Origin: Isoetes taiwanensis
Lineage: Eukaryota; Streptophyta; Lycopodiopsida; Isoetales; Isoetaceae
Length of the DNA stretch: 64,000 nucleotides
NCBI GenBank assembly: GCA_021234155.1
Contig: JAJEKV010000044.1
Coordinates: 12,360,803 to 12,424,802, forward strand
Direction of reading: 5' to 3'
Part shown: one piece after another, positions 1-10,019 of the stretch
Position numbering within the stretch: position 1 is the first letter of the stretch
How the letters are laid out: each line of letters opens with the position of its first letter
Program-made: the position numbers and the translations under genes
The notes under the pieces: model-generated
The model's input: only the letters and a program-made list of their open reading frames with translations
What the model was told of the DNA's origin: nothing
Databases searched by the model: none

Positions 1-1554
1 ATCTATTTTAGAACATGCATGCTTTCCACCGAGTTAGCTAAACAATCTCTAATAGAGCTTGAAAGGTCTGTCGTAGTTTACAAAATCATACCATCACAAC
101 ATTTATTTAGAAGGTGACATCCATATCTATTGTTATTTCAATAGCACAACTTGAAAAATCATGTTCTGGTTAATGGAAACATACCGTCACAACCATTACC
201 AAGACTCTCTATTGAGCTCTTCCTCAGGCCTTGAAATGATACTTTGGAAAGAGAAATAGCCCACATATGAAAAAACTATAGGGTCTTCAAACATCCTCAT
301 AAACAACAAAGAACTCTCTATTACCTTGTCACAACCATTTGCACATAAGCAGGTCTACGTAATCTGTTAAGATTTACCTTCTTGGCTGATGTTCTAGCTG
401 CTACATAACTTGAACTGTTGACCATATGCTGATATAGGCCATGCTTTCCTCTGCATCAAAAAGAAGAAAAGATTAAAAAGAATATTTTGGGACAATAATG
501 TAGAACAATGCTGACACATAATGATAAATGAAGTGGTCAAGTTTGCCTTAAGGACACTTCAAATTTAATTGCTGCAGTCTGGCTATGGTGGGCGTCCTTG
601 TTGTCCAAATTGCCTTAAAAGATCCTACCAAACATGTCTTATTAAATGACATGATAGCCAAAGCTGAAACGTGATGTGGCTATTTAGCATGGAATTAAAA
701 TACCAGAAGACCTCAATAGAAAAAAGTGCTTGTGAAGCATGAACTCTTTTTTGCAAAATGAACAAAGAGAAAATGGCGTACTACTACTTAGGCAAACTTT
801 TAAACAGATAAAGTTTAATGAATGCAGCATACTACTACTAATGGCAAACTTTTAAACAGATGAAGTTGGATGAATGCAACAGTAGGTGTGCAGAAGTACT
901 CATGTATGGGTAGTAGCAAAGATATACTTTTTTCAACCATGTCTACATTTCTAAAAGTTGAACAAATTCACATTACCACTGTGAACCGTCGGAGGTTGCA
1001 TATATATCATAATGGGAAGCTGATCAAGTATATACACAGGGGGAACGATGCCGGAATTGAACGAATAGGTTGAAATCTGGATCCGGTCAGAGAAGCTACA
1101 GTAACCAAGTCAATCCCGTTGCTACAGTGCTGGTTCGAATTATATTCAATGGTTTATTGACCAGTTGGTTTAATGACCATTGGAAGATATTGGGTTTAAT
1201 GACCTTAGAATAAATTGAAGTTGAATGGTGAATTTCTAAGGTGGCTATAGACTTCAAATTTGTTGTGACAATCTTCTTCTTAGAATACAATTGTGAAGTG
1301 TCTATAGCTTAAATACTGAATGGAGTAAAATTGATCTAGTACTTATAAATGAAAGTTAAGGCTTGAAGTACAATAAAAATCATCAAGCTATATCTATATT
1401 GGAATGTCCTTTTCCTTTATAGGTTGCTTTATAGCTCCATTATTTGATACTTTGCTACAGAATTTGTAAGTCCTGTTTCATTTCCTTTTTTGCAACATGT
1501 CATTTTCTGCCTCTTTTAATGCAATCTGAGACTCATGGGCACTTCAACAAGCAG
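1..1554. other. AT-rich non-coding DNA, no gene recognised
   Basis: Only short shadow reading frames are present. A short direct repeat built on a GGCAAACTTTTAAACAGAT motif occurs near 792 and 843. The stretch may be intron or upstream DNA of the exons that begin at 1555, but no upstream exon was recognised. Confidence 0.4.
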
Positions 1555-2038
1555 ATTGTATTGGGTCGCAGCATCAGCAACATCAATATAGTGGACTACC
1601 ACGTGTTTTAAACAATTTTATTGCTAGAGGACCTTCTACATCAAGGTCTGTTGCACGACAATACAACAGGTGAGCTTTACCACAACTGCTTGCTTAAAGT
1701 CTGAAATTCAACTCGGTTCTGCAAATGTGTAATGTAATCTATATAAAAAACGATCCGTTTGTAAAGCCTATTCTTCTCTTCATTATCATGATCGTTTTCG
1801 AGTTCCCTTCCTTTTTGTTCTAGATTTTTAGATTCCTATTCATTGTGATCAATTTCTCAGCAATATTACTTAGAATTTAAGTTATCATATAATTTAGTAA
1901 TTTTGTAGAGCTGGCCCTCAGATAGTTGTTGTAACAAGGAGAGAGCAAATTATGCATATGAGAGGAAAGCCTTGGAACAATATTGGATTCTGCTCTCCTT
2001 TCAATCATAACAGTGGTTACATTCGGAAAAATAGATAA
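1555..2038 (+). CDS. Last two exons of an unrecognised protein (partial)
   Basis: Two coding-like blocks join in phase. The first, about 1555-1669, follows a CAG acceptor and ends at a CAG|GTGAGC donor in phase 2. The second starts at about 1909 after TTTTGTAG and runs to a TAA at 2036-2038. Spliced, they read ...SVARQYNR then AGPQIVVVTRREQ and end in NSGYIRKNR. The protein tail is basic and polar with a short Gln/His-rich stretch (QHQQHQ) in the first block. I do not recognise the family. The matching phase and good splice sites argue for a real gene end, but upstream exons were not found, so it may be a fragment. The neighbouring replitron relic is unrelated. Confidence 0.35.
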
Positions 2039-2620
2039 CTGTAGGGATGGATAACTTTAACTGAGGTTGTTTTGACTTGCCAAATACAAAAGTACCTATA
2101 ACAGTTGCTTTAGAGGTTGGCTGATGCTATGGAATGGAGCAACATGGAACCATTGACTACTGGGAAATACCGCCTTGCTTGATCTATTTTGGAAACTAAT
2201 CGTGGTTTCCAAAAGCCATTTTAAAACTGAGCAGCATTTGAAAATAGCTACTTTAAAAAATGGTGTCCAATTACTTCAAAAGGCTGATTCGAAGACGAAA
2301 ATGAATGATGAAAATGAATGAATTGGATAAAATTTCTTTGCCTTTTTTATGGGTTGTTTTCCCAGTCTGGCTTGAACGGGCGGACAACACTGGGATGCGG
2401 GGTGAGTTATGCAGCTGGGTACGATGGTTTTGATGGCCTTAGTAGGCCGTTTTTTTTTTCTTCTTATCCCTTGTGGATAGAGTTGCTGATTTGGGACGAA
2501 TCTAATCCTTGTTATATTTGGAAGGAGGCATTTTGTCCTATTGAAATGTCCTATTGCATAATATTTCTTGGTGTTTTAAGGAGCTAGCATTGGTGCTGTG
2601 ACGATCAGTTCCCATGGATA
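2039..2620. other. Intergenic DNA
   Basis: No recognisable domain. An 89-codon open frame at 2318-2587 has Trp/Phe/Cys-rich composition and no family resemblance; it is probably chance. Confidence 0.35.
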
Positions 2621-3525
2621 TTGAAGAAGGTAGTTAGCAAGCTCTTCTTGTTTTTTGCTCTGTTATGTCTTGTTCTAGCTTTGTTGCTCATAATGCTGAA
2701 GCGAGCGGCTCGCTCACGGGGCATCGTGTTTAAGGAGAGCGGTGCGTATAGGCCCTGCAAGCCCAATAGTATCTTGTCTGGGATTTGTGAGAGATGTAAG
2801 ATATTCTTTGGTCATAGCACAATGCATTGCTTAGATGATGAAGGGCGAGCACCCGAAAGTAGCAAATTGCCAAAATTGAGAGGGACGAAAGGAACTTCAT
2901 CAGAGAGGCACGTTTCTTGGGCCGTTGAGATAGGTGAAGGAAATCTAGTTGAGGAGTCAAGATTTACAAGTTGCTCTGATAATATGATTCGGCATGTTGG
3001 TAGCAGTGTTACCATCTGTGGTGACGGCAGGTTTGATGACCGCATTTCCGGGCGGGCTGCCAATTTTATTCGTAAAGATGGGAAGAACAGAGTGGATTTG
3101 GGTGCAGTTTTTGCTGAAGTTTTTGAGGATAGGAGTGGGGTGGCCTCTCGTGCAAGTCAGAGAGAAGAGATTGGAACTAAGAAGAGTAGAGGTGTTGGGG
3201 GCGGAAGAGGAAGAAGTAGAAAGGTTGTGGAGGACGCCTTGTTCCGGTGGAATGACCGGAGCACCAGACGTTCTTAGGCTGCGGGCGAAGGAAATAATCC
3301 GCACGCGGAGTAATACCTGATAGAGGTTTTGGTAGTGGGGATACCGTGAAGAGGCCGCGGGTCGTGGGTCGTGGACGTGGACGTGGAAGAGGTGGTGGAA
3401 GAGGAAGGGGGAGAACGAAGACAAATATGCTGGAAGAACATCTAGGCAGTGATATTGCAGGTGGGACAGGAGAGGAGGCCATTGAGATGCCGAGTCTTCT
3501 TGATGTTTCTCGTGACGCATTGTAA
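2621..3525 (+). pseudogene. N-terminal part of the replitron-like locus, with an RGG-rich tract
   Basis: An open frame at 2621-3277 starts with a hydrophobic segment (LFLFFALLCLVLALLLIML) and continues Ser/Arg-rich. From about 3301 another frame reads through an Arg-Gly tract (VVGRGRGRGRGGGRGRGR, about 3361-3417) to a stop at 3523. Such basic RG tracts usually bind nucleic acid. The tract lies directly upstream of HUH-domain homology on the same strand, so it is probably the disordered N-terminus of the same protein. The frames do not join without frameshifts. The hydrophobic start may be chance, because a membrane segment would be odd for a nuclear transposase. Confidence 0.35.
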
Positions 3526-4402
3526 TGACCGGTTACACATTAACCAAAAGCTTGTATGATCAAAATGATAGAATTTGTGAAGTTGAATTGTCCCATTCTG
3601 CTAGCTTGTAGCCTTGGAGAGGGGGTCGAACTTAGATAACTTACATTTGCAGTGTGTTCTTCGCTTGGATGCGAAGACACCGTCAAGTGTGAATGTTAGA
3701 ATCAAATCCCATTTTGGGTGGAATGCATGGAAGCCGCCAGGAGCAGTTATAATGTGCAAGGCGCTGAGGATATGAAATTGCAATCGCTTTAAGGAATGGT
3801 GGGGTACTGCTTAAAGGACATGGGCAAAGTTCATTTTAAAGTGCATCTGCATAATGTGACGGAGTGGCAGATTCAAGTGGGGAAGGATTTATATGGAGCG
3901 GGTGAGATCAAGCATTTAGTTACTCTAGACAATAGAAACTTGATGCTAAAGGCGCAAACATTTTGTGGTTTATCACCTCAGAAGAGACGTAAGACCAAGC
4001 CATTCATAACAACCGCGGAGGAACATGTCCGCGACAGGAAATTTTGTTTTGTCGAGCCGCCATGGTCGCTTCCTTTAAACACCGCTTTCATTTCCTTGGA
4101 TTGAGTGAACGCAGCATGGAATATAATGTTGAATCCGGAGAGATGCAAGTACAAAGATGTGAAGATGGCTCTTTTGGGTTGCCTATTGTGCCTCGCTGAG
4201 CGCAGTTGGCCGGGTTAGAAGGAAGCATTACCGATGCCACCGTATTTATGAGGAGGAAACAGTAATCGAAGAAAAGGACAGTAGTGAGGATGACTTCGCA
4301 GTTGATGATCATGGATTTGAAGGGCGCTCTACTGTTATACCCGAACCCTTTAGTGATTTCATTCCTTTAGATATTCATGATGAAACTATGGATGCAGCTT
4401 AG
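3526..4402 (+). pseudogene. Replitron-like HUH endonuclease domain, frameshifted relic
   Basis: Homology runs through several frames: near 3533-3602 in frame 3 (YTLTKSLYDQ), 3602-3760 in frame 2 (ALERGSNLDNLHLQ, then WKPPGAVIMCKAL), 3793-4104 in frame 1 (GMVGYCLKDMGKVHF, HNVTEWQIQVGKD), and a C-terminal part (AAWNIMLNPERCKYKDVKMA, about 4108-4175) with an acidic tail ending at the TAG at 4400-4402. In HUH nucleases a His-hydrophobic-His motif binds metal and a Tyr nicks single-stranded DNA. Here the HUH motif reads N-L-H-L-Q, so the first His is replaced, while the GYCLKD segment keeps the candidate catalytic Tyr and Lys. At least three frameshifts and internal stops make this a dead copy. 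Assignment to replitrons rests on remembered family features. A geminivirus-type Rep fits less well because no helicase domain is present. Confidence 0.58.
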
Positions 4403-4518
4403 GTTTATCTGTTGTTTACAATGTATTGCTCTAATTTCAGCTTTAGATTGAAGCTTACTTCTATTGTTTTGATATCTGATAGCTCTTACGCTCTTTTGGT
4501 TCTATTGTACGCAGCAAA

Positions 4519-4983
4519 GTGGGCGATGAGGGCGGCAGACCACCGCGGATGCCGGCTCCAGAAATTGTGGTTCTTGATGACAGTAGTGAAGATGATGGGA
4601 ACACGGCTACATCCGTTAGAAGAAATGTTCTTGATATACATAGGGGGCAAATAGGCCAGCACCTGATGGATTTAGAGCTCATGTGTCAAACTGTTTCTAT
4701 CGCTGTTAGGAATGTGCGTTTGTCTCTCAGTCAGCTTTTGGATTACTTGCAAGAGGTGCTCAATTCGCTTGAGTTGGAGGAGCTGCATGCATCGCAGAGG
4801 GAGAGGGGTATACTGCGAGCACAGGTGAACATGAAGAGAGGCGTGATGATGCGAGAGCTGCGAGAGATGGAGAGTATGAGGCGACGGCATATGCGTGGCA
4901 TGAGGGATGAAGAGAGGATGTTGAAAAGAGATGTGGCATGTGAATATGTTGTTGTGTGTCGTCCTGTTTATTTTTGTTGTTAG
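4519..4983 (+). CDS. Coiled-coil reading frame downstream of the HUH relic
   Basis: A 154-codon open frame starts MGDEGGRPPRMPAPEIVVLD, has an acidic patch (DDSSEDDG) and then a long Leu/Glu/Arg/Met-rich helix (LSQLLDYLQEVLNSLELEEL, MRELREMESMRRR) that is probably a coiled coil. A possible intron (about 4403-4515, ending in TTCTATTGTACGCAG) would separate it from the HUH C-terminus, whose acidic tail (EEKDSSEDD, near 4271-4297) has the same flavour. It is therefore either the last exon of the replitron-like protein or a second product of the element. No known domain is recognised. Confidence 0.4.
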   Translation: MGDEGGRPPRMPAPEIVVLDDSSEDDGNTATSVRRNVLDIHRGQIGQHLMDLELMCQTVSIAVRNVRLSLSQLLDYLQEVLNSLELEELHASQRERGILRAQVNMKRGVMMRELREMESMRRRHMRGMRDEERMLKRDVACEYVVVCRPVYFCC

Positions 4984-5106
4984 TAGGAATGTTATGTGGG
5001 AGCGATGTGCCTTGGGTGTATGTGCACTAGTATGCACAGATGTACATGTGGCTTTGGTTTGGTTTGTGAGTAGATGAAGCTTATGTGTGTAAATGAAGCT
5101 TATGTG

Positions 5107-5116
5107 AATAAATAAA
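5107..5116 (+). promoter_or_regulatory. Putative polyadenylation signal
   Basis: Overlapping AATAAA hexamers lie about 125 bp after the stop of the coiled-coil frame, in a T/G-rich 3' context. Their position fits a 3' UTR of the replitron-like locus. Confidence 0.3.
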
Positions 5117-5325
5117 GGCTATGGTTTGCTTCAATGGATCTATTCTATTTAAGTTTTCACAGTCGTTTTTATTTTGAAGTCAGTATTGGCCGTGGATGTG
5201 GAATATTGTATTGGATATGCTCACATCCAAGGATAGCAATAAGGATAGCGATTATCATTCCTTATGTAAGAGTATAAATCCCTCATGATAATGACATTAA
5301 CACTATTGTAATGGGTTTTTGCATA

Positions 5326-5478
5326 GCGGATTTGGTTCTAGCATCTAAACGTTAATATCAATATCAATGGAGACACATCAATATCAATGGTTTGGGGTTG
5401 GAGACACACATCAATATCAATGGGTCTTCGAGCGGATCATCATGTTAAATAGCGGATTTGGTTCTAGCACTAAACGAA
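5326..5478. repeat. Short local tandem repeats
   Basis: AGCGGATTTGGTTCTAGCA occurs near 5326 and 5452. Between them a unit with ACATCAATATCAATGG repeats at about 5373 and 5408. No coding potential is seen. Confidence 0.6.
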
Positions 5479-5550
5479 ACCCCCCACCAAAACAACCTAT
5501 AATCTAAGGTAGTTCAGAATTGGTTTGGGGTTGGGCTTTGTATACAGGAA

Positions 5551-5605
5551 TGGCAATCTACTTGCCATCCCTGGGATGGAAACAGGGATGGCAAGTAGAT
5601 TGCCA
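5551..5605. repeat. Perfect 23-bp inverted repeat with 9-nt loop
   Basis: The arms at 5551-5573 and 5583-5605 are exact reverse complements around a 9-nt loop (GGATGGAAA). The transcript could form a strong hairpin. No MITE-like termini or gene surround it. Confidence 0.8.
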
Positions 5606-5880
5606 TTGCTGCAACGTGAAGAACACTTACTAATCATTCTGCACCCAGTCAAAACTTTCGGAATGCAGGGTAAGTCCTTAGAATGTTGGGTAAAGAGGCC
5701 GGAATGCTGGGTAAATCGTAGATGAGTTCTTGGAATGCATGTAGAAACTGCAGCAGCGGCCGGCCATAGAAACTCCGTCGTTCAGCAAAAAGTTAATTAA
5801 CATTTTTAGTTTGAAATAACGCCACGTGGCATCGCGCTATTGGCGGATGGGGCAGAATGGTTGCAAATCAAGGCAAACGA

Positions 5881-6295
5881 CCACTCCAAAACCCTTCACC
5901 AGACCATGATCTTAGTGATCTGAAAACTCCACAATTTGGCTATGTTTTTCTCAAATTTCAGCCCGATAACTATCGGACCAGGCCATTTGTGACATGAGAT
6001 GCTATGAATCCAGCTGCTCCGGTAATGAGAATATTGCGAGGAATCCATTTCTGGTCTGCTGTCCGTTGCACATGGCTATATGCAGAGAAATTTAGCCCCA
6101 AACTTGATTTAGATCCCGAAATTTGAACCTAAGAATCGCAACACAGAGATCAGATTATCAAGAATGAAAGAATTCTTCACAAAATTTTGGGATTCAAACC
6201 CAGAAATCAGACCCGGAGAAAAAACTCATAAAGAAATGGCCACTCCAAAACCCTTCACCAGACCATGACCAGACCATGATCAGACCAGACCATGA
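5881..6295. repeat. Direct repeat and CAGACCATGA mini-tandem at the RHM hairpin junction
   Basis: A 28-29-bp segment beginning CCACTCCAAAACCC occurs at 5881 and again at 6240, on both sides of the left hairpin arm. After the second copy, CAGACCATGA-like units repeat three to four times up to 6295. This resembles filler DNA made by template switching during break repair. Confidence 0.6.
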
Positions 6296-6550
6296 GTTTT
6301 TTCTCCGGATCTGATTTCTGGGTTTGAATCCCAAAACTTTGTGAAGAATTCTTTCATTCTTGATAATCTGATCTCTGTTTTGCGATTCTTAGGTTCAAAT
6401 TTCGGGATCTAAATCAAGTTTGGGGCTAAATTTCTCTGCATATAGCCATGTGCAACGGAACAGCAGACCAGAAATGGATTCCTCGCAATATTCTCATTAC
6501 CGGAGCAGCTGGATTCATAGCATCTCATGTTACAAATCGCCTGGTCCGAT
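5972..6550. repeat. Inverted repeat made from the RHM 5' UTR and first codons
   Basis: The left arm (5972-6229, extending to about 6239 by similarity to copy B) is the reverse complement of the right arm (6292-6550), with a 62-bp spacer. Each arm holds the RHM 5' UTR, the start codon and about 33 codons up to the LVR segment. A few mismatches and small indels separate the arms. A transcript across it would fold into a hairpin of about 258 bp with high similarity to the 5' end of RHM copy B. That it is transcribed is an inference; no promoter was identified to its left. Confidence 0.8.
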
Positions 6551-8503
6551 TATACCCGCATTACAAGATTGTAGTGCTGGACAAGCTGGATTACTGCTCC
6601 AGTCTCAAGAATCTCCTCCCATCAAAGGGATCGCCGAATTTCAAGTTCGTCAAGGGCGACATAGCCAGTCCAGATCAGGTGAATTATCTTCTCATTACAG
6701 AGTCCATTGATACGATTATGCATTTTGCAGCGCAGACCCATGTGGATAATTCCTTCGGCAATAGTTTTGAATTTACAAAGAAGCGTGCAAGGTAGCAGGT
6801 ACGATTAAGAGATTTATTCATGTGAGTTATCTTTTCTGTGAAGATGTTGCTGAAGCCATGTTTATAACATTGGTACCAAGAAGGAGAGGCGTGTCTTGGA
6901 TGTCCCAAAGGATGTCTGCAAGCTTTTTGATCTTGAGCCAGAGGTAGCTATTCAGTACGTTGATAACAGACCCTTCAATGACCAGAGGTATTTTCTAGAT
7001 GATAAGAAACTTAAGAAATTGGGTTGGATTGAAAGGACCACATGGGAAGAAGGGCTTAGAAAAACTAGAGAATGGTATGTTAGTAATCCTGGCTGGTGGG
7101 GTGATGTTTCTGGTGCTCTTTTGCCTCATCCTCGTATGCTTACCATGACTGGAGAAAAGCCTGCATGTGAAGATGAAAGAATGATACGTGCTAACAAAAT
7201 CTCACAAAATGGAGCCATTAATGCATCTTTGAATGGTGCCATAAATGGTGGCATGAGCATTCCTTCTAAATCTGCTGTAGCAAATAAGGAATCAAATATG
7301 AAAGTCTTGATCTATGGCAGAACTGGCTGGATTGGAGGTCTTCTTGGGAAGATCTGCAAAGAAAAGGGCATTTGTTATGATTATGCCAATGGGAGGCTGG
7401 AAAATAGATCTCAGATTGAATTAGATATTACAAGTTTTAAGCCTACTCATGTTTTCAATGCAGCTGGTGTTACTGGCAGACCTAATGTGGATTGGTGTGA
7501 GTCTCACAAGGTTGAGACTATTAGGGCCAATGTTATTGACACTCTTACCTGGGATGATGTTTGCAAACGGAATGGTGTCTTGATGATGAATTTTGCAACT
7601 GGCTGCATCTTTGAATATGATCAGGATCATGCCCTTGGCAGCGGCTTCGGATAAAAGGAAGAGGACACTCCCAATTTCACTAGCTCTTACTACTCCAAGA
7701 CCAAAGCTATAGTAAGAAACAAATAGCCTGTTTTCTATTTTTATTTCTTGCTTTTTGAATCTAGTTTATTAGCTTGCTTTGTTCATAGATTTAGTTAAGA
7801 AAAAACTAGAAAAAGAATATTATTTTAAATCCTGCATCTGATTTATTATTAAACATGCAATCACCCCAGAAGCTGGACATATTTTTCTCTGAATGCCTGC
7901 GAATTTGCCAGCCTGATCTTTCTATGATACTGATTCAGGTTAAAAGTACATTATACTAATTGCTAGGACTGATATTAATCTCTGAAAGCCAATGCTGTTA
8001 TGTTTGGAATGACTAATGCTTCTGACACCTTCCTGTGTTTGGATATTGATCCCAATACTGTTGATGTTGCAAAGGTGGAGGAGCTTCTCAAATGCTATGA
8101 TAATGTTTGCACTCTTCGAGTACGCATGCCAATATCCTCAGACCTGCAAAATCCACGCAATTTCATTACTAAGATATCCAGATATTCCAAGGTTGTCAAC
8201 ATTCCAAACAGCATGACAGTTCTGATGAGCTGCTTCCCATTGCTGTTGAAATGGCGAAACGCAACTGCACAGGAATCTGGAACTTCACAAATCCTGGCAC
8301 TATTTCACATAATGAGATTTTGAGATGTACGGGGATTAACTGATCCCAATTTCAGCTGGAGTAATTTCACACTTGAAGATAGTTACGCCCGCAACAACAA
8401 TGAAATGGATGCCACAAAGCTTAAGAAGGAATTTCCCCACATGTTGTCTATAAGGGATTCCTTGATTAATTTCGTGTTCGAACCCAAGAGGTGCAAAGTC
8501 TGA
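6448..8503 (+). pseudogene. RHM: UDP-rhamnose synthase, copy A (broken)
   Basis: This is a second copy of the trifunctional enzyme that turns UDP-glucose into UDP-L-rhamnose in the cytosol. The N-terminal NAD-binding motif (ITGAAGFIASH) and the C-terminal one (YGRTGWIGGLLG) are present. Compared with copy B, exon 1 lost 31 bp near 6781, about 279 bp near 6823 and about 35 bp near 6857. This removes the YSATK catalytic region of the dehydratase. A TAC to TAA change creates a stop near 7652, and the codon before the intron is ATA instead of ATG. In exon 2 (about 8075-8503) one base is lost near 8223, and about 14 bp are lost near 8375. At two sites where copy B is frameshifted (near 6899 and 7121) copy A keeps the ancestral frame. 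It cannot make an active enzyme. Confidence 0.93.
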
Positions 8504-9905
8504 ACAAACAAATTCAGAAGGCCCCCTTTCTTCATTGGGGCCACATGACAAATTTAAAGATCTCAGAAAGACTGCTACATTCAGGAATTTACTGCTTCTG
8601 ATCCTTTCTGAATCAGCCACTCTCAGAGTGATTCAATATAGATAGAATAGTTTTTTCTTATTCTTCAGAAAAGCATAATTGAGAATATTCATTTAATTGC
8701 AGATGGCATACCTATTTGTTAGAACAACCTTTAGATTTTTTGTAATGAAAGAGCGTTTTTCGATCATTTCTTCGTATTTTATGATTTTTGATGATGTTCA
8801 GACCCTGACACTAGAAGACGAAAACATACCTGGAAACTTAAAAATCTGGAGACGAAAAACCCTGCAACGGAAGTTCCAAATGTCTTCAAAGAAAATTTCT
8901 AGAAACCCTAAAAACGTGTGTCGGAGTACTTTGTGAGATATCTATATGGCCCCAGTGAAGACTTGAAAGTTTTTCCATTATTTCCTTTGGAATGCAGTCG
9001 TACTTTGTTAACCAAATAAATAATCTTCAATTTGGAGACCAAAACCCCTCCCACGGAAGTTCATAATCTCCACCCCTCCAACGGAAGTTAATAAGGAAAA
9101 TTTTAGAGACCCTAATAATTTTTTTTTTCTAAATGAAACATTATGATCACTAACATTACCTTTAAATTCCCTAGTTCATTCCCATTGGCCATGGTCCTCA
9201 TAAATTTATTTAAATATTGTATGGACGCTTGGGTATACCTTAGCTACATACCCTTGGCCCTGTGTGACATTGGTGTTCACATAAAGCAAAATTCCTTTTG
9301 GGCTTATACGTCAACAGTTGGGCTCCCAAACCAAATTCTGAGACTGAAGTTACACGTTCATATTTGTAGCACCTATGTTAATATGGTCAACCTTGTAATG
9401 AAAAAGCATCTTTCAAATATTACTTCGTATTTTGTAAATTTTTGATGATGACCCTGACACTAGAAAACAAAAACATACCTTGAAACTTAAAAAACTGGAG
9501 AGGTAAAACCCCGCAACGGAAGTTTCGAATCTCTTGAAGAAATTTTTTAGAAACCCTAACTATAATCTCAATATTTTCTATGCTCCCCACGTGTGTCGGA
9601 GTAGTTTGTCATATATCTAAACTTGTCATATGACCCCAATGACGATAGGGACTTTTCAGAGTCGCACTTTTGTTAAGCAAATAATCTTCAATTTGGAGAC
9701 GAAAACCCCTCCAACACAAGTTAATAAGGAATGCTTTAAAAACCTTGCCTTTTATTTGTCTTTTATATGTATTTGTTGACACGCATTTTTTACACGCGGT
9801 CTGCGTGTAAGGAGGTGCTTTGCAGACAGACAGACAGACAGACATGGTTTTAGTGTCCACGGGGACTATATTAGCCATGGGATCCAGACAACAAAAGGGG
9901 CCTAG
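8504..9905 (+). repeat. RHM 3' flank, copy A, with tandem internal unit
   Basis: This flank is colinear, inverted, with pieces of 36315-58242. It holds two related units: about 8739-9052 and about 9391-9712. Each carries a TTTTTGATGATG block, a CCCTGACACTAGAA block and a CTTCAATTTGGAGAC block. Because it lacks the large insertions found in copy B, it serves as their empty-site reference. A (CAGA)n microsatellite lies at about 9823-9844. The similarity to copy B stops near 9905. Confidence 0.85.
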
Positions 9906-10019
9906 GGAATGGTTACAATGCTTCCCCTGATGCAATCGAAAATAATGGGACTGGTTAAAAATAACTGATTAAAGCTAATATGAGTGTCAGTAAAGCACCA
10001 GCAGACAACTTCTTCTGCA

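Noticed and set aside
2730-3520. Overlapping minus-strand frames of 76-187 codons
   Set aside because: They oppose the RGG and HUH-related frames, have no family match, and their length follows from purine-rich sequence.
3793-4104. Integrated geminivirus Rep
   Set aside because: GYCLKD resembles Rep motif III, but surrounding residues fit replitron-type HUH proteins better and no helicase or viral coat sequence is present.
6420-6710. 96-codon frame overlapping the RHM start
   Set aside because: Out-of-frame shadow of the RHM N-terminus; the same shadow appears in copy B at 60399-60689.
9143-9445. 100-codon frame also found inverted at 56884-57117
   Set aside because: It lies in duplicated RHM 3' flank; conservation is explained by the duplication and there is no known family.
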